Source: Leguminivora glycinivorella (lineage: Eukaryota > Arthropoda > Insecta > Lepidoptera > Tortricidae). From it: DNA of 64,000 bases. Of the stretch, positions 1 to 11,182 are shown one piece after another (within the stretch, counting starts at the first letter, position 1; every line of letters begins with the position of its first letter). Location of the stretch: NCBI RefSeq assembly GCF_023078275.1, contig NC_062975.1, positions 26,105,085 to 26,169,084 on the forward strand, read 5' to 3'. The translations under genes and the position numbers were made by a program. A model generated the notes under the pieces. That model ran no database searches. It saw only the letters and a program-made list of their open reading frames with translations, and was not told where the DNA came from.

Positions 1-640
1 CTGATGCAGAGAACAGCATGCATCTACATACAATTTGCTATACTAAGGGCTTCACAAAGTGTTCATCGATTTTGAGTTTTGAGTTGAAACTCCTAAAGGC
101 TATGCCAGGATAAGCTAAGTGAATCTGCCCCCAGCGAGTTTTGGCTTCAACTTTTTTTATTGATTTGTATTAGTATCAAGTATGCCAAATTTCAGCTTCC
201 AAAACTTTATAGTTTAGTAATTAAAAAAAAAAAAGAAATTTGAACTTTCTTCGATATATTTTTTTCTGGGCTGCCGATTTTGACGTGCGTCACGTATATT
301 GTGCATGTAGGTAGGACAAATATACGATATTATTTTTTTGTTATACATATTGCCATACAAAAACTTAAAAAAAAAAAATTAAGTATTATCATGCAAGCGA
401 CACCTCCAGATTTTTCATCAAAGTAAGCCTCTTTAATAAGCTATCAAATGAATATAAATACTTAATTTTATCTGTTGTAGAACAAGGTGTTTTTTTTTTA
501 AATTGAATACATCACAATACTTTTTACTCCCATACACACTTGTTGAAACGAATCGCTGACAAACTCCAGAGAAACGTGCATGTTCGTCATAAATACTGGC
601 CACTAATAAAAATTAAAAAAATACATATATGAATATGTTT
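1..640. other. AT-rich stretch without recognised feature
   Basis: The stretch contains many A and T runs and no coherent open frame or repeat that I can match elsewhere in the window. Nothing supports a gene here. Confidence 0.4.
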
Positions 641-689
641 TTTTTAAGTCACAAATTGCGAAAAAAATCTTTTATAAAATTTGTAAAAA

Positions 690-850
690 AAAAATACAGG
701 ATGTTTTTCTGATGCCAATCGATTCCATTCCTATTCAGTATCAATAGTTTCTTAGGGCTCAGCTTCCGATAATTTTCTAAAAAGCCGCAAATTGTAGAAA
801 ACTTTTTCCACATTTCCCCCATAGTGTATGATATGTGTGTGCTATAGCCT
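690..850 (-). repeat. Single copy of a foldback repeat family
   Basis: The reverse complement of this stretch matches 1365-1500, including the shared core GATACTGAATAGGAA followed by GGAATCGATTGGCA. The 98-codon minus-strand frame over it is explained by the repeat and is not a gene. Confidence 0.5.
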
Positions 851-1263
851 GTCAACCAAATTTTGGCAGTAGCAATGTACATCGAACTAAAGTATGGTAT
901 CCCTATAAAACGAACAAAAACTAGCAATGTACGTCGAACAGCCACAGATATTTTTTTTCAAGGGGCTCGTTGGGCCTGCAGCATTGGAATGCCTCCGTAA
1001 TAAAAAAAACATATGAAACACGTATACTCATCCTGTACTTCCTTACGAATTAGATAATGTATTAAAAAGGGACGGATATATGTTAGTTATTTCTCTTTTT
1101 CGTAGGGTGGAGGTTTCCACAGATAAGATACAAATGACACGCGAATTTCCACCGATTTTCAAAACTAGTGTTGCTAGCCCGCGATTTTTCAAATTTGCCG
1201 CCTTTTTCTAGTGACAAGATTTGGTTGACGGTCTTTAGATATCTACAAAAATTAAACTATTTT

Positions 1264-1502
1264 TTACAAACGGATTTTTTGATGCCAATCGATTCCATTC
1301 TTATCCAGTATCAATACTTGCTTTGCACTAAAAACCCACAAATCAATGGATACATTTTCCATACATTTTGTTATGGGGTAAATGTGGACAACAATTTCTT
1401 CAATTTGTGGCTCTTTAGTACATTACCGCAAGTTGAGCTCAAAGAAAGTTTCGATACTGAATAGGAACGGAATCGATTGGCACCAGAAAAACACCATGTG
1501 AA
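1264..1502. repeat. Foldback repeat with diverged inverted arms
   Basis: The left end (1275-1320) carries GATGCCAATCGATTCCATTC and the right end (1453-1496) carries its diverged inverse, GGAATCGATTGGCACCAG. The right half is homologous to the inverted copy at 690-850. A non-autonomous foldback or MITE is likely, but I see no target duplication. Confidence 0.5.
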
Positions 1503-1720
1503 AAATTTTTTTTTTCATATAAATTGTATGAGAAAAGTTTTTCGCAATTGGTGACGTGACTACGGGTCAATGTTTTAAATGTCACATCAAATCATCATGG
1601 TTATTACCTACTGCTAAATTTATTTTTCTTAATAATTTTAGTATATGCCTAATAGTAAAATATGTGAGCTACATAAAAATCACTTTACTATCGATGAATA
1701 ATATTCATGAATACTAATAC

Positions 1721-1763
1721 TAATTTTGCACTAAACTATTCTGAATAGTTTAGTGCAAAATTA
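1721..1763. repeat. Perfect 21-bp palindrome
   Basis: Arms 1721-1741 and 1743-1763 are exact reverse complements around one base. The core reads TTTGCACTAAACTATTC. It lies about 150 bp left of the satellite array. Confidence 0.85.
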
Positions 1764-1904
1764 ACACATATTATTTTCTTAGTGACAAAAAAGTTTAACT
1801 TTTTTATATTACACTTAATGATACCTAAATTTCTGTACTAATTACGTTATTTTTATATAATCATTCCTATTTATCTATATAATAATCAACACATGCTTAA
1901 ACTG

Positions 1905-3745
1905 TAGTAACCTATAACTGCAATAACCTTTCTTATAGGAAATTTTGTGTAGATTTTTTCTCGTGGACATTTTAGTTAGCTGTGGGCCACCGTTTACGAG
2001 GTATTTACAAAAACGGCCCACGAAATCTATTTACAAAATACTTTCCAACTAAAATAATGCTCCTAGCGAAAAATCTTATAGAACCTTTCTTGTAGGAAAT
2101 ATTATGTAGATTAATTCTGTATAACATTATTTTTGGCTGTGAGCCACCGTTTTTGAGTTATCAACAAAAAGCGGCACATCTAATCTATTTAAAAATACTT
2201 TCCAACTAAAATATTGATTCTAGTGAAAACACGTAAAGAAGCTTTCTTGTAGGAAATCTTATGTAGATTTTTTCTCGTAAACATTTTATTTAGCTGTGGG
2301 CCACCGTTTACGAGGTATTTACAAAAAACGGCCCATGAAATCTATTAAAAAATACTGATTCTAGCAATAAATGTTATAGAACCTTTCTTGTAGGAAATAT
2401 TATGTAGATTAATTCTGTGTATCATTAGTTTTGGCTGTGAGCCACCGATTTCAAGTTATTAACAAAAAACGGCCCATGAAATCTATTTAAAAATACTTTG
2501 CAACTAAAATATTGATTCTAGCGAAAAATGTTATAGAACCTTTCTTGTAGGAAATAATATGTAGATTAATTCCGTCTAACATTACTTTTGGCTGTGAGCC
2601 ACCGATTTCGAGTTATTAACAAAAAACGGCCCATGAAATCTATTTGAAAATACTTTCCAAGTAAAATATTGATCCTAGCGAAAAATCTTATAGAACCTTT
2701 CTTGTAGGAAATATTATGTAGATTAATTCTGTATAACATTATTTTTGGCTGTGAGCCACCGTTTTTGAGTTATCAACAAAAAGCGGCACATGTAATCTAT
2801 TTAAAAATACTTTCCAACTAAAATATTGATTCTAGTGAAAAAACGTAAAGAAGCTTTCTTGTAGGAAATCTTATGTAGATTTTTTCTCGTAAACATTTTA
2901 TTTAGCTGTGGGCCACCGTTTACGAGGTATTTACAAAAACCGGCCCATGAAATCTATTAAAAAATACTTTCCAACTAAAATATTGATTCTAGCGATAAAT
3001 GTTATAGAACCGTTCTTGTAGGAAATATTATGTAGATTACTTCTGTGTATCATTAGTTTTGGCTGTGAGCCACCGATTTCAAGTTATTAACAAAAAACGG
3101 CCCGTGAAATCTATTTAAAAATACTTTGCAACTAAAATATTGATTCTAGCGAAAAATGTTATAGAACCTTTCTTGTAGGAAATAATATGTAGATTAATTC
3201 TGTCTAACATTACTTTTGGCTGTGAGCCACCGATTTCGAGTTATTAACAAAAAACGGCCCATGAAATCTATTTGAAAATACTTTCCAAGTAAAATATTGA
3301 TCCTAGCGAAAAATCTTATAGAACCTTTCTTGTAGGAAATATTATGTAGATTAATTCTGTCTAATATTATTTTTGGCTGTGAGCCACCGTTTTTGAGTTA
3401 TCAACAAAAAACGGCCCAAATATCTATTTAAAAATACTTTCCAACTAAAAATTGATCCTAGCGAAAAAACTTATATAACCTTTCTTATAGGAAATTTTAT
3501 GTAGATATTTTCTGTTTAACATATTTTTTTGCTGTGGGCCACCGTTTACGAGGTATTGACGAAAAACGGAGCATGTAATCGATTAAAAAAACTTTCTTAC
3601 TAAATTATCCATTGATATATTGATCCTATCGAAAAAACGTATATAACCTTTCTTGTAGGAAATTTTATGTCGATATTTTCTGTTTCACATATTTTTTTGC
3701 TGTGGGCCACCGTTTACGAGTTATTTACGAAAAACTAAAAAATTG
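1905..3745. repeat. 157-bp satellite array with 628-bp higher-order period
   Basis: The marker TCTTGTAGGAAAT recurs at 1931, 2088, 2245, 2386, 2543, 2700, 2857, 3014, 3171, 3328, 3483 and 3651. The spacing is 157 bp except for single deletions or insertions (141, 155, 168). Each monomer has a conserved GCCACCG core followed by ACAAAAAACGGCC. Monomers four apart are more alike than neighbours: 2245 matches 2857, 2386 matches 3014, 2543 matches 3171 and 2088 matches 2700. The edge monomers are the most diverged, as expected for an array homogenised from its middle. Confidence 0.93.
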
Positions 3746-4200
3746 ACTTTCAAGATCGAATTGCAGGGTACGGACCCCACCTCATGTCATGGCATTATTT
3801 TTCCATGGCTATTTAGACCCCCATCTTTCACTGGTAAAAATGACAGACTGCCTCAAGAACCTTTTTTGGAATTTTTTTTTTTACCACTTTGCACTGTTCT
3901 GGCACGGTGAAGGACCCGGCCAAATGATCTGGCATAAATACTATGCGACTTCTGAGGAACTCTATTTTCACTTTTTAATAATTCCAGGTTGCCTCAAACA
4001 CCTTTTTTGGGCCTCAAAAAATTAAATCTTTAAAAATTCATAGCTCGATAAAGCCCCGCTCCCCAGCTGCCAGACTTGCAGACCTGATGTTGGCTATGAT
4101 CAGAGAAGCATCTGAGCACCTTTCCAGGTTGCCTCAAGGACCTACTCCAAAATTCTGCCAGCTCTCCGTCTAGAGGCATGAAAAGGTTCCGCGGCCCATT
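3746..4200. repeat. Diverged ~140-bp tandem repeat
   Basis: Three copies of GCCTCAAGAACC-like text (3851, 3992, 4131) are spaced 140-145 bp apart. Other shared blocks include GGCATAAATACTATG/GGCTATGATC and CTTCTGAGGAAC/CATCTGAGCAC. The stretch abuts the satellite. The 78-codon frame at 3789-4025 lies across it and has no recognisable domain. Confidence 0.45.
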
Positions 4201-4317
4201 TTCCTAACAATTAATGCGTTAACGGCGCGACTACCGGCTGTCAACATCGTAACGTTGCACATAGTACACTACATACACTTTTTAATATGTTTCAAACAGG
4301 AAAAGATAATATTAACA

Positions 4318-4425
4318 GATTTTTTTTGTATGCACGGTGGATGGGTGCTAAGAAAATAGTCTGGGTTCGAATCCCGGTGAGGCATTTATTTGTGTAAAGG
4401 GAATAAATATTTGTTCCCAAATGGA
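4318..4425 (+). mobile_element. tRNA-derived SINE fragment
   Basis: A pol III B box, GGGTTCGAATCCCGG, is followed by GGCATTTATTTGTGT. This is the head of the SINE family found in better condition at 37740, 52379 and 60595. The body is truncated. Confidence 0.6.
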
Positions 4426-4965
4426 TATTGTCGATACCTTGTGTTGGTATTTACATAGTAATTTAAGGGCGAATCGATGAATCTCATTTAATTTTAAAGG
4501 CCCAAAATGAAGATATACCTACTGTTGTACCTACTCGATGTTAAAGTAAGATGTCAATGTGATATTATGCCTATTTTTTAGTGTCAAAAGTGAGTTTTCA
4601 CGAGCAAAAACGTAATTTTTGGCATTAACATATCCGATCATATCGCACATATTTATTTCCAATATTCGATTAGATAAATACTGGCCGTATGTGAACGAGA
4701 ATTAAATAAAAAAAACCGTCATATTTTAACAGTCAATATAGTGTCTACATGTGCTGTGTTATAATTGCAACTGGTTGCACCCGCTCGACGGCATGTCAGT
4801 CTGTCAGACGGCAACGCCTAAACCGTTTCCATAGTAAGCTGCTTTATGTTCCAATCTAAATGAAAACTAGCCAGTTTATACTGCCATCTGATTCAGCCCG
4901 TATATTACACAAATTAACAGGAAATAAAGTGTAATGCCTACATTGTATATGTATGATCAGCATCA
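4426..4965. other. Unique AT-rich stretch, nothing recognised
   Basis: No open frame, inverted repeat or matching copy was found. Confidence 0.4.
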
Positions 4966-5590
4966 ATAGTATTCATATTCATATTCATATTCTTTATTCA
5001 GTATTGATTATACATTGTCAGGTTTTACATTCACATATTTATATACAATTTACAAAAATATTTATCTAAAAGAGTTTTGGGAGCTCGACAAAAATCAAAA
5101 AGGTAATCACGGTCTATATCCCGGTCAATATAAGTCTAATATTTATCTAGTTTAAGTATAATTTAATTTATTGTACATTTTGTCATTGGAATTAAAGATT
5201 ATAATTATTATTTACAAAAAGTGACATATAATTCTATTTTATTCGTATTATATTATGATAATTTATGATATTAATTGCATAGTAGGTATATAATTTTATT
5301 TCATTCGGTCATAAATTCAGAAACGGAATAGTAGGCCTTCTGCAGCAAAAATGATTTTAGTTTTAGAGTGAAGCCTAAATATGTGTTAGCATTTTTGATG
5401 TTGACAGGAATTTTATTATACAGCTTGGGACCTAGTACATGCAAACTATTAGCAGTTTTCGCTAGGCGGCAGCTTGGCACGTCCAGGTCGTGTTGTCTGC
5501 TCTCATGATATCGATCGCTTTTCCATTTTTTTCGTGTAAAGTAGCGGGTGAAATAACGTACCGATACCATAAAATAAATATAAGAAGATA
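4966..5590 (-). pseudogene. CR1/Jockey-like LINE, C-terminal pol fragment and 3' end
   Basis: On the minus strand the frame ending at 5301 encodes the last part of a non-LTR reverse transcriptase. It reads LGPKLYNKIPVNIKN, then LKLKSFLLQKAYYSVSEF, ending MTE and stop. It aligns by eye with the C-terminus of the better preserved LINE at 43846-44811 (FYNKLPDTA, LKNYLKKSLMLKAYY) and with 13901-14030. The RT core, including the DD motif, is absent, so the copy is 5'-truncated. Downstream on the minus strand come an AT-rich 3' UTR and a short (ATATGA)n tail at 4970-4998, the usual end of such elements. The homologous part covers about residues 50-133 of the open frame; the first part is unrelated. 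Clade is inferred, not tested. Confidence 0.7.
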
Positions 5591-5607
5591 ATACCATCGC
5601 ATACATT

Positions 5608-5667
5608 AAAAACAATTTAAAAGTGCTTATTGTAAGCCTATTTGAATAAAGAATATTTTGATTAAAA
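5608..5667 (+). mobile_element. LINE 3' tail with poly(A)
   Basis: GTAAGCCTATTTGAATAAAG is followed by ATATTTTGATT and about 16 A. This is a polyadenylated 3' end of a type common in insect LINEs. It abuts the oppositely oriented fragment at 4966-5590. Confidence 0.5.
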
Positions 5668-5935
5668 AAAAAAAAAAAATGCGACCGCCTAAAAGCGTGC
5701 AAATAGCAGATGGTGCCACTAAAAATGCCTTGATGCCATGGATTACTTGTAGACCTAAATTACCTATACTACCTACCTACTACTGAAGCTACCTACTACT
5801 ATCAATGGTAACAAGACATTCTTCTCAACCACCCTCTCTCAGGAACCATACCGTTCTACCCTAGGGATGGACAGAGGGCGCTACGAGTCCTTGTATAGAT
5901 TACTTATATGAGAGATAATTTCGACCTCGACAGCT

Positions 5936-6060
5936 GTGACCTGGGTGGCCGAGCGGATAAAGAGGCATCTCCCGCGATTCGAGAGTACGCTGGTTCGATT
6001 CCAGCCTCAGGCACCAGAGGACTTGGTCACTTTTTCTTTCATATGTGTAATTTATTTCGG
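5936..6060 (+). mobile_element. tRNA-derived SINE head with conserved tail
   Basis: An A-box-like TGGCCGAGCGG and a B-box GGTTCGATTCCAGC with a perfect T-arm stem (GCTGG/CCAGC) are present. The anticodon arm cannot form a proper 7-base loop and the acceptor stem has mismatches, so this is not a functional tRNA. The tail TTTCATATGTGTAATTTATT recurs at 23718, inside the LTR element. Type: Ser/Leu-like tRNA head. Confidence 0.7.
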
Positions 6061-7116
6061 TTTTAAGACATTCTTCAGTGGCGTTTTTGTACAGTGAGTT
6101 GTAAAAGTGCATGGTGAATTTATCAATGAATTCCTTCATAATTTCTCCACGTAATTTTGCAGCTAAAAGTACAGTTTTGCGGTGAAACTTTCCAAAGTAG
6201 TTTCGCATCACTTATGTGTTTTAAAAACGTAGTTTAAAATAAAAATGTGTCAGAAACTAATAACGAAATTAGCTAAAATGGCCATATTTACCGTGACGAT
6301 ATTTACTTACCGGTGGCGGCAATTAGTTTTTTATCAGCCGGTAATTACCGCGGAACGACCGGTAATTACTGCCTGCGACATATTACCGACCCTCTAATAC
6401 TGGGAACATTGTTATAATTAACTTATATGTATACATATTCATATAAGTTCTGAAGAATCATAGGCGATGTATGTAGGTAACTGCGTCGCAATATCGGAGG
6501 ATCGACAAAGAACCAAAAGGTACCAAAACACGGTGTATATTTCGGCAAATACAATACTAGTGATACATATATTTATGTATAAAACTATACATATAAAACA
6601 TATTCACATTAAAATAAAATTATTTAGATGAGTTATACTTGGTTATACCTACTGAGTCTGAAACAGCGATATGCGATGCAGTTTATTTTTTATAATTATT
6701 TTGATTGTACATAGAAATGTGCTCGGTACTCATTTAAACTCACGGGGACTGAAATCAGAAGTTACAGATTAAAAAAGAAATTCAAGCAGTTCTTTGTAAA
6801 TTAGTTTACTGTTAGTCTATTTATTTCTTGTCTGTAATTTTGTCGATTTGTTTCATCATATGTCGATAAAACAATGGCTCATAGATAAACTTTCCTATAG
6901 GTACCTATAAGTACATATAACTATTTATGCACAATAATTTCACTGTATGTCGTGGCGTGGTCGTAACAATCTTCTAATTTAAAGTAATTTTGTTTCTATA
7001 AAAAATATGTCACATATTTGAGTACAACTTGTCTTAACATACCTACGCTTTTTCTCTCGCACAAAATGAAACAATCCTTTTATTTCACTACAATGAATAA
7101 GAAAATCAAAATCAGA
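6061..7116. other. Mostly unique AT-rich stretch
   Basis: 6066-6200 resembles 42155-42230 (CAGTGAGYTGTAAAAGT), a low-copy repeat. 6285-6400 has several CCGGTAATTACC-like inverted motifs. No gene signal. Confidence 0.35.
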
Positions 7117-7235
7117 AGACCGATTTTTGAATCTCAAACGCATGAATTCGCCGTTTGAAAGTCTGTGGAAAACGACGTAATGCTACAACTTTCGAACGGT
7201 GAATTCATATGCGTTCAAGATTCAAAAATCGGTCC
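7117..7235. mobile_element. Hairpin MITE
   Basis: Imperfect inverted arms of about 45 bp: the left begins AGACCGATTTTTGAATCTC and the right ends GATTCAAAAATCGGTCC. GCATGAATTC is paired with GAATTCATATGC. No coding capacity and no clear target duplication. Confidence 0.75.
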
Positions 7236-8093
7236 CTTGATTTATTGTTTGTTAGACTACATTAATAAAAGGGGTAATTCTCAAAATAGTGGCATCGTAC
7301 CCTGCCATCACGTTTTTGAATAGAAAGTATGCTAAATATATAATTTTCACATATAATTAAAATTTTCATAAGTAAGCATTAACGTGATACATCGAGGCCA
7401 ACACATATTTTTTCTATAAATATAATACTTTTGTAAAAAAAAAATAAAGAAGACCGTTTTCTACTGTACCCTGCCTTGTCACAACGCGACACTGCTCAAG
7501 TTTTCGCTCTATAGATTATTAAATTGCAGTTTTATGATAATAAAATATCGATTTTTTGTAGAGAATAGACTACTATATTCTTAAATATACGTTGCACGGG
7601 ATGTTTCGATTACTTTTGAACACTAATTTTCACCTTCAAAGTTTGTCCAGCGATATTTTCTCCATATCCTGTGTGTCCGTGGTATTGCACCTCACTCACA
7701 CACAGAAAGTCTTATTGAGGCCCTAATATACGTAAAACACGTAGCCAGTATGGTTCTAGCCGCCGGTGTAAAGGTTTGTGTGTGAGGTGCTGCGGTCTTG
7801 TGGTTAGAAGTTTTCAAAGTGTGACGTTCGGAGTTTGTAACAGGTATGTCCACTTTATTCTGGCATGATTATTTTAAAATATTAATACGGCAGTTTTTTT
7901 TACCAATAACATTTTAATGTTGTATTGAAGTATAACTATGTATATTAAAATTATGACAGTTGTATTATCAACAGTTTCGGAGATAATATCTAGTTAATCG
8001 GATTTTCACTACACCCTGTGTAACTTTATCCTGCCATCACTCTGCAGGGTAAAGTGACTGTTGACAGGATAAAGAAACACAAGTAAAAAAAAG

Positions 8094-9590
8094 CTATTTT
8101 GACATGGTTTTTACTAACTTGCAATGTATGTATGTATGTTTGTTGAGGTCAAATCTTGCAACCCAATTTGAAGCAGAAATATTCAACCGACTGAGCTGAA
8201 ATTTTGTATATACGCTGCGGATGACGTTCGCATATAAGCGCCGATATGGGGCATTGGGTCCTTCGATATTGGGCAATAGTCTGCTCAGCGCCGAAGCAGT
8301 CCCGACGAGGCTAGGAACCAATTTGATAAAATGTTCCTCGGAGTACCAATTTTGGTTTGAATTTAAGCCCAAGTACTTAATTTGGGGCGTAAGAGGGACC
8401 GCCTCACCGCCAATAGGCAAGGCAACATCCCTATCGCTCTTGCATATAGGCATTACAGAACCAGATTGCATTTCGATCGGCGTATAGCGTCAACGATTAT
8501 CATTTTGGCTAGGTCGGCAGCAATCACTTTCTTCGGGCAGAAGCCAACCTTTCTTTCGAAAACCACGTCATCGGTCGTGGCAAGTAACACCGCAAGCCCA
8601 AACAAATTAATGCGCCTAACTGTGAGCTCAGTTGCCACTGTGGCTCTCCTTATTATCCTGGTACTTTCTTCCCCTCACGGCTACTATTGTGTCATCGGCA
8701 TAACAAATGGTGATCATGCGGAGAAGTTGGCCTACTCTGATAGCCAAGTCAAAGCCAATGCTCCAGAGCAGGCGCCCAGTACCGACCCCTGTGGAAAACT
8801 GTGGGTAGGTTATGATTATTATGAATATGCATGTGGGTAAGAAGAAGAATAAAGAAGTCAGTCTTGATTTGAGCACGTAGTCTCATTGACCTGTCCCTAT
8901 ACGTTTATATGGCGCAGCCGGTAGGAACACCACACTCCATTCGTCTTTCTAGGCATCTTCCTCCTGATTCATTGAGCAGTACTCTATCTATAAGGTAATG
9001 CCCTATGGTATATGATGATCTTCAAATAGAAAGGCGCATCGTGGAAGCAATACGCCTATTTTATTACCACATAAGGAAGAAAGCCGAAGTAATTGGCAAT
9101 GTCAAGAGATACTGCGATAGCTCCCTGCCTTTTCTCTGCTACCAGACCGCTGTATTTATGCAGCGCATCAATTGCGTATATCGCTCCTCCCAGAACCCGA
9201 TCTCTGATGTTTGGGCACGTGTCTTTCAAAATGCGTGCACAGCAGTAGATGTGACTTACGATGATGCGCTCAACATCGTGCCAGTTTCATCTAGGAGGGC
9301 AATGGGACGGTATCCTAAGGGACAGTCAGCTGGACTACCCTTTTTTCGAAAGGCACAGTCTGCCCACCTTCCAACGAGAATTTATACCCTCTCGGAGGCA
9401 GTCGTCAATGTGGCCACGTAATCTACTTCCAAGATGTTTAAAGAGCCAATGCACACCGTCCGGCCCTAGAGTGGCCCTCATTTTAAATACTGACCTCATT
9501 ATCTCGACATCTGTTACCAAGGAGACATCAAGGAGACGAACCAACTCTTCCACTGGGGCAGCCATTGCAGGCATTACATGCACAAGTACA
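8094..9590 (-). pseudogene. R1-like LINE reverse transcriptase, broken
   Basis: Read on the minus strand, successive frames give pieces of one RT in the right order. The N-side block is at 9583-9335 (LGPDGVHWLFKHL, then NSRWKVGRLCLSKKG). The middle block, over about 9300-8990, carries VSLDIAN-like residues. The catalytic block at 8876-8628 has LLWSIGFDLAIRV and the intact CYADDTIVAVRG motif. The thumb side at 8471-8094 has IKYLGL, FIKLVPSLVGTASALSRLLP and RRLYANVIRSV. The pieces lie in different frames and contain stops, so at least three frameshifts or stops separate them. The endonuclease and ORF1 are absent. The YLGL, LVGTASALSRLLPN and RRLYA strings are typical of the R1 clade as I recall it. 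The plus-strand frames over this stretch are antisense shadows. Confidence 0.8.
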
Positions 9591-9639
9591 ACTCACATTG
9601 TGAATCATGATATGTGCTTTGTTGTTTTACAAGACTGTG

Positions 9640-9775
9640 ATTGTAGGTACTTATTTATTTATTCTTTATTGCACATAAAAAAGTACAAAATTGTGTACAT
9701 AATGCCTTAAGGCATTCTCTACCAGTCAAACACTGCAGGCATCGTGACTGAAAATAATAATCAGATATCACTTAC
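9640..9775 (-). mobile_element. LINE 3'-end fragment, minus strand
   Basis: TTATTTATTCTTTATTGCAC is followed by an A-rich block and ATGCCTTAAGGCATTCTCTA. In reverse this is an AATAAAG-containing 3' end with an (AATA)n tail. It is separate from the R1-like fragment beside it. Confidence 0.5.
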
Positions 9776-10445
9776 TGTACTTCAACTGTTTTTAATAAAA
9801 AATAATGGATATTGTTTAAAAAAATACTTTTTTTTGCTTTTGTTTCTACTAAAGAAAAAAAATTGAATCCTAACGAAATCATAATAGTCGATATACGTTG
9901 AATTATTAGTGGTAAACTTGTTTTTTTATTCAAACTCTCTTTATCCTGCCACGTTTTCCCTGCTACCCTGTCTATTCACTTTCTCCTGTATGTCTAAAAT
10001 TTCAACTCGCTATAAGTTCTACGTTTTTACTACTATTTCGTTCCCTCCTGCAAATTCCGTATGATTGATGCACTCAAAAACATATTTAAATCCAAAAAGG
10101 TACAAAAAACCATTTTCATTTTTTTTCATTCACTTTACCCTGACGGTGCCACTTTTTTGAGAACGAACCAAAGGTGTTTTACAAAAGAGCCACGATATAT
10201 TTAGTACAAAATGCGTAAAATGGAACACACGCACACATAATTGCCGGAAGGAAGCCCCCCACATTTGCATGGCGACGGGAAAGGCTTTGTGGACGGATAA
10301 GATAACCGCTTTATTATATTACGGGGAATTTTACCGGAATGCCTTTAAAAATAACATTCATTCAGTATGGCTGCAGTGATCGAGTATCCGACTTATGTTA
10401 TAGGACATTCTTACACAGATTGACTGAGCCCCACGGTAAGCTTAA

Positions 10446-10618
10446 GAAGGCTTGTGTTGTGTTTATAATATACAAATACTTATAATTATACATAGTAAAC
10501 GTCCATGACTCAGGAACAAATATCTGTGCTCATCACACAAATAAATGCCCTTACCGGGATTCGAACCCAGGACCGCGGCGTAGCAGGCAGGGTCACTACC
10601 GACCAAACCGGGCGTCAA
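10446..10618 (-). mobile_element. tRNA-derived SINE, minus strand
   Basis: CCATGACTCAGGAACAAATA, CATCACACAAATAAATGCCC and the inverted B box GGGATTCGAACCCAGG identify the family seen at 37740, 52379 and 60595. The tRNA head is at the right (10560-10618) and the 3' part is shortened. Confidence 0.8.
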
Positions 10619-10626
10619 TACACTTA

Positions 10627-10930
10627 GTGCGTTTTCACATTATCCGATCCGATATCGGATGTAGGACCGATATCCCATACATTGAAGCCGCCATCTTTGT
10701 TTTTTGTGGTGTAGGCGAGAGGCTGGCAACCTGTCACTGCAATGCCAGTTTCCTTTTCTTTTAACCCCTTATTTGCCAAGAGTGGCCCTGAAGCTTTAGT
10801 AGTTTCATGTGCTCTGCCTACCCCTTTATGGGATACAGGCGTGATTGTATGTATGTATGTATCTTTGATTTTTGCCTTTGAAATCCTTCCGACATCCGAT
10901 ATCGGATCGGAAAATGTGAAAACGCACTTA
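10627..10930. mobile_element. MITE with GATATCGGAT termini, interrupted
   Basis: The left terminus AGTGCGTTTTCACATTATCC and its inverse at the right (ending TGTGAAAACGCACT) enclose ATCCGATATCGGAT palindromes. A second, uninterrupted copy lies inverted at 18284-18415. The insertion at 10703-10864 splits this copy. Confidence 0.85.
10703..10864 (+). mobile_element. RTE-tailed short non-autonomous element
   Basis: The copy runs from about GTGTAGGCGAGAGGCTGGCA to GATACAGGCGTGATTGTATG and a (TATG)n tail. ATCTTTG flanks it on both sides (left ending near 10700, right near 10867) and occurs once in the empty MITE copy at 18.3 kb. The tail matches the text that directly follows the RTE frame at 28215. 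Confidence 0.8.
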
Positions 10931-10939
10931 CCAACCTAG

Positions 10940-11003
10940 TCTCGGACTTATCAACCCAGAAATAGGTACAGATAATCAGTATCAAGTTTCAATGTCACTG
11001 TGG
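10940..11003 (+). repeat. Solitary end of the 12-kb/28-kb repeat family
   Basis: TTATCAACCCAGAAATAGG and TTTCAATGTCACTG match the inverted copy at 28285-28340. Only this end is present. Confidence 0.5.
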
Positions 11004-11182
11004 TAAATGACAATAGCCCACTGACTGTTAAAACTTCGTCACATCTAAACTGTTATTAATTTTGGCAAAATATTTTGATAAATGAACTCTTTGACGTTTC
11101 TTGAAGTATAATAGTCTGAATCAGAACTCCACATAAACGCTGCGTCCGCAATCTGGTTTCGGTTTGGAACAACTATCCATAG

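Larger units (their letters stand above)
7272..10173. mobile_element. 2.9-kb inverted-repeat element, host of an R1-like insertion
   Basis: The left end reads TTCTCAAAATAGTGGCATCG and the right end, inverted, TTCTCAAAAAAGTGGCACCG. The motif ACCCTGCC/ATCCTGCC recurs near both ends and internally (7300, 7470, 8025, 9952, 9968, 10136), like subterminal binding repeats of a DNA transposon. No transposase frame was seen. A degenerate R1-like pol (8094-9590) and a LINE tail (9640-9775) occupy the middle. The terminal match is only about 25 bp with mismatches, so the element call is tentative. Confidence 0.45.

Noticed and set aside
1905..3745. CRISPR-like array
   Set aside because: Repeats are contiguous 157-bp satellite monomers with no unique spacers, in a eukaryotic context.
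5936..6010. Functional tRNA gene
   Set aside because: The T-arm is good, but the anticodon arm and acceptor stem do not fold properly and a conserved SINE tail follows.
8221..8840. Plus-strand frames of 88 and 152 codons
   Set aside because: They are antisense to the R1-like reverse transcriptase remnant.
9005..9710. Plus-strand frames of 138 and 149 codons
   Set aside because: They are antisense to the N-side of the same RT remnant and run into a LINE tail.
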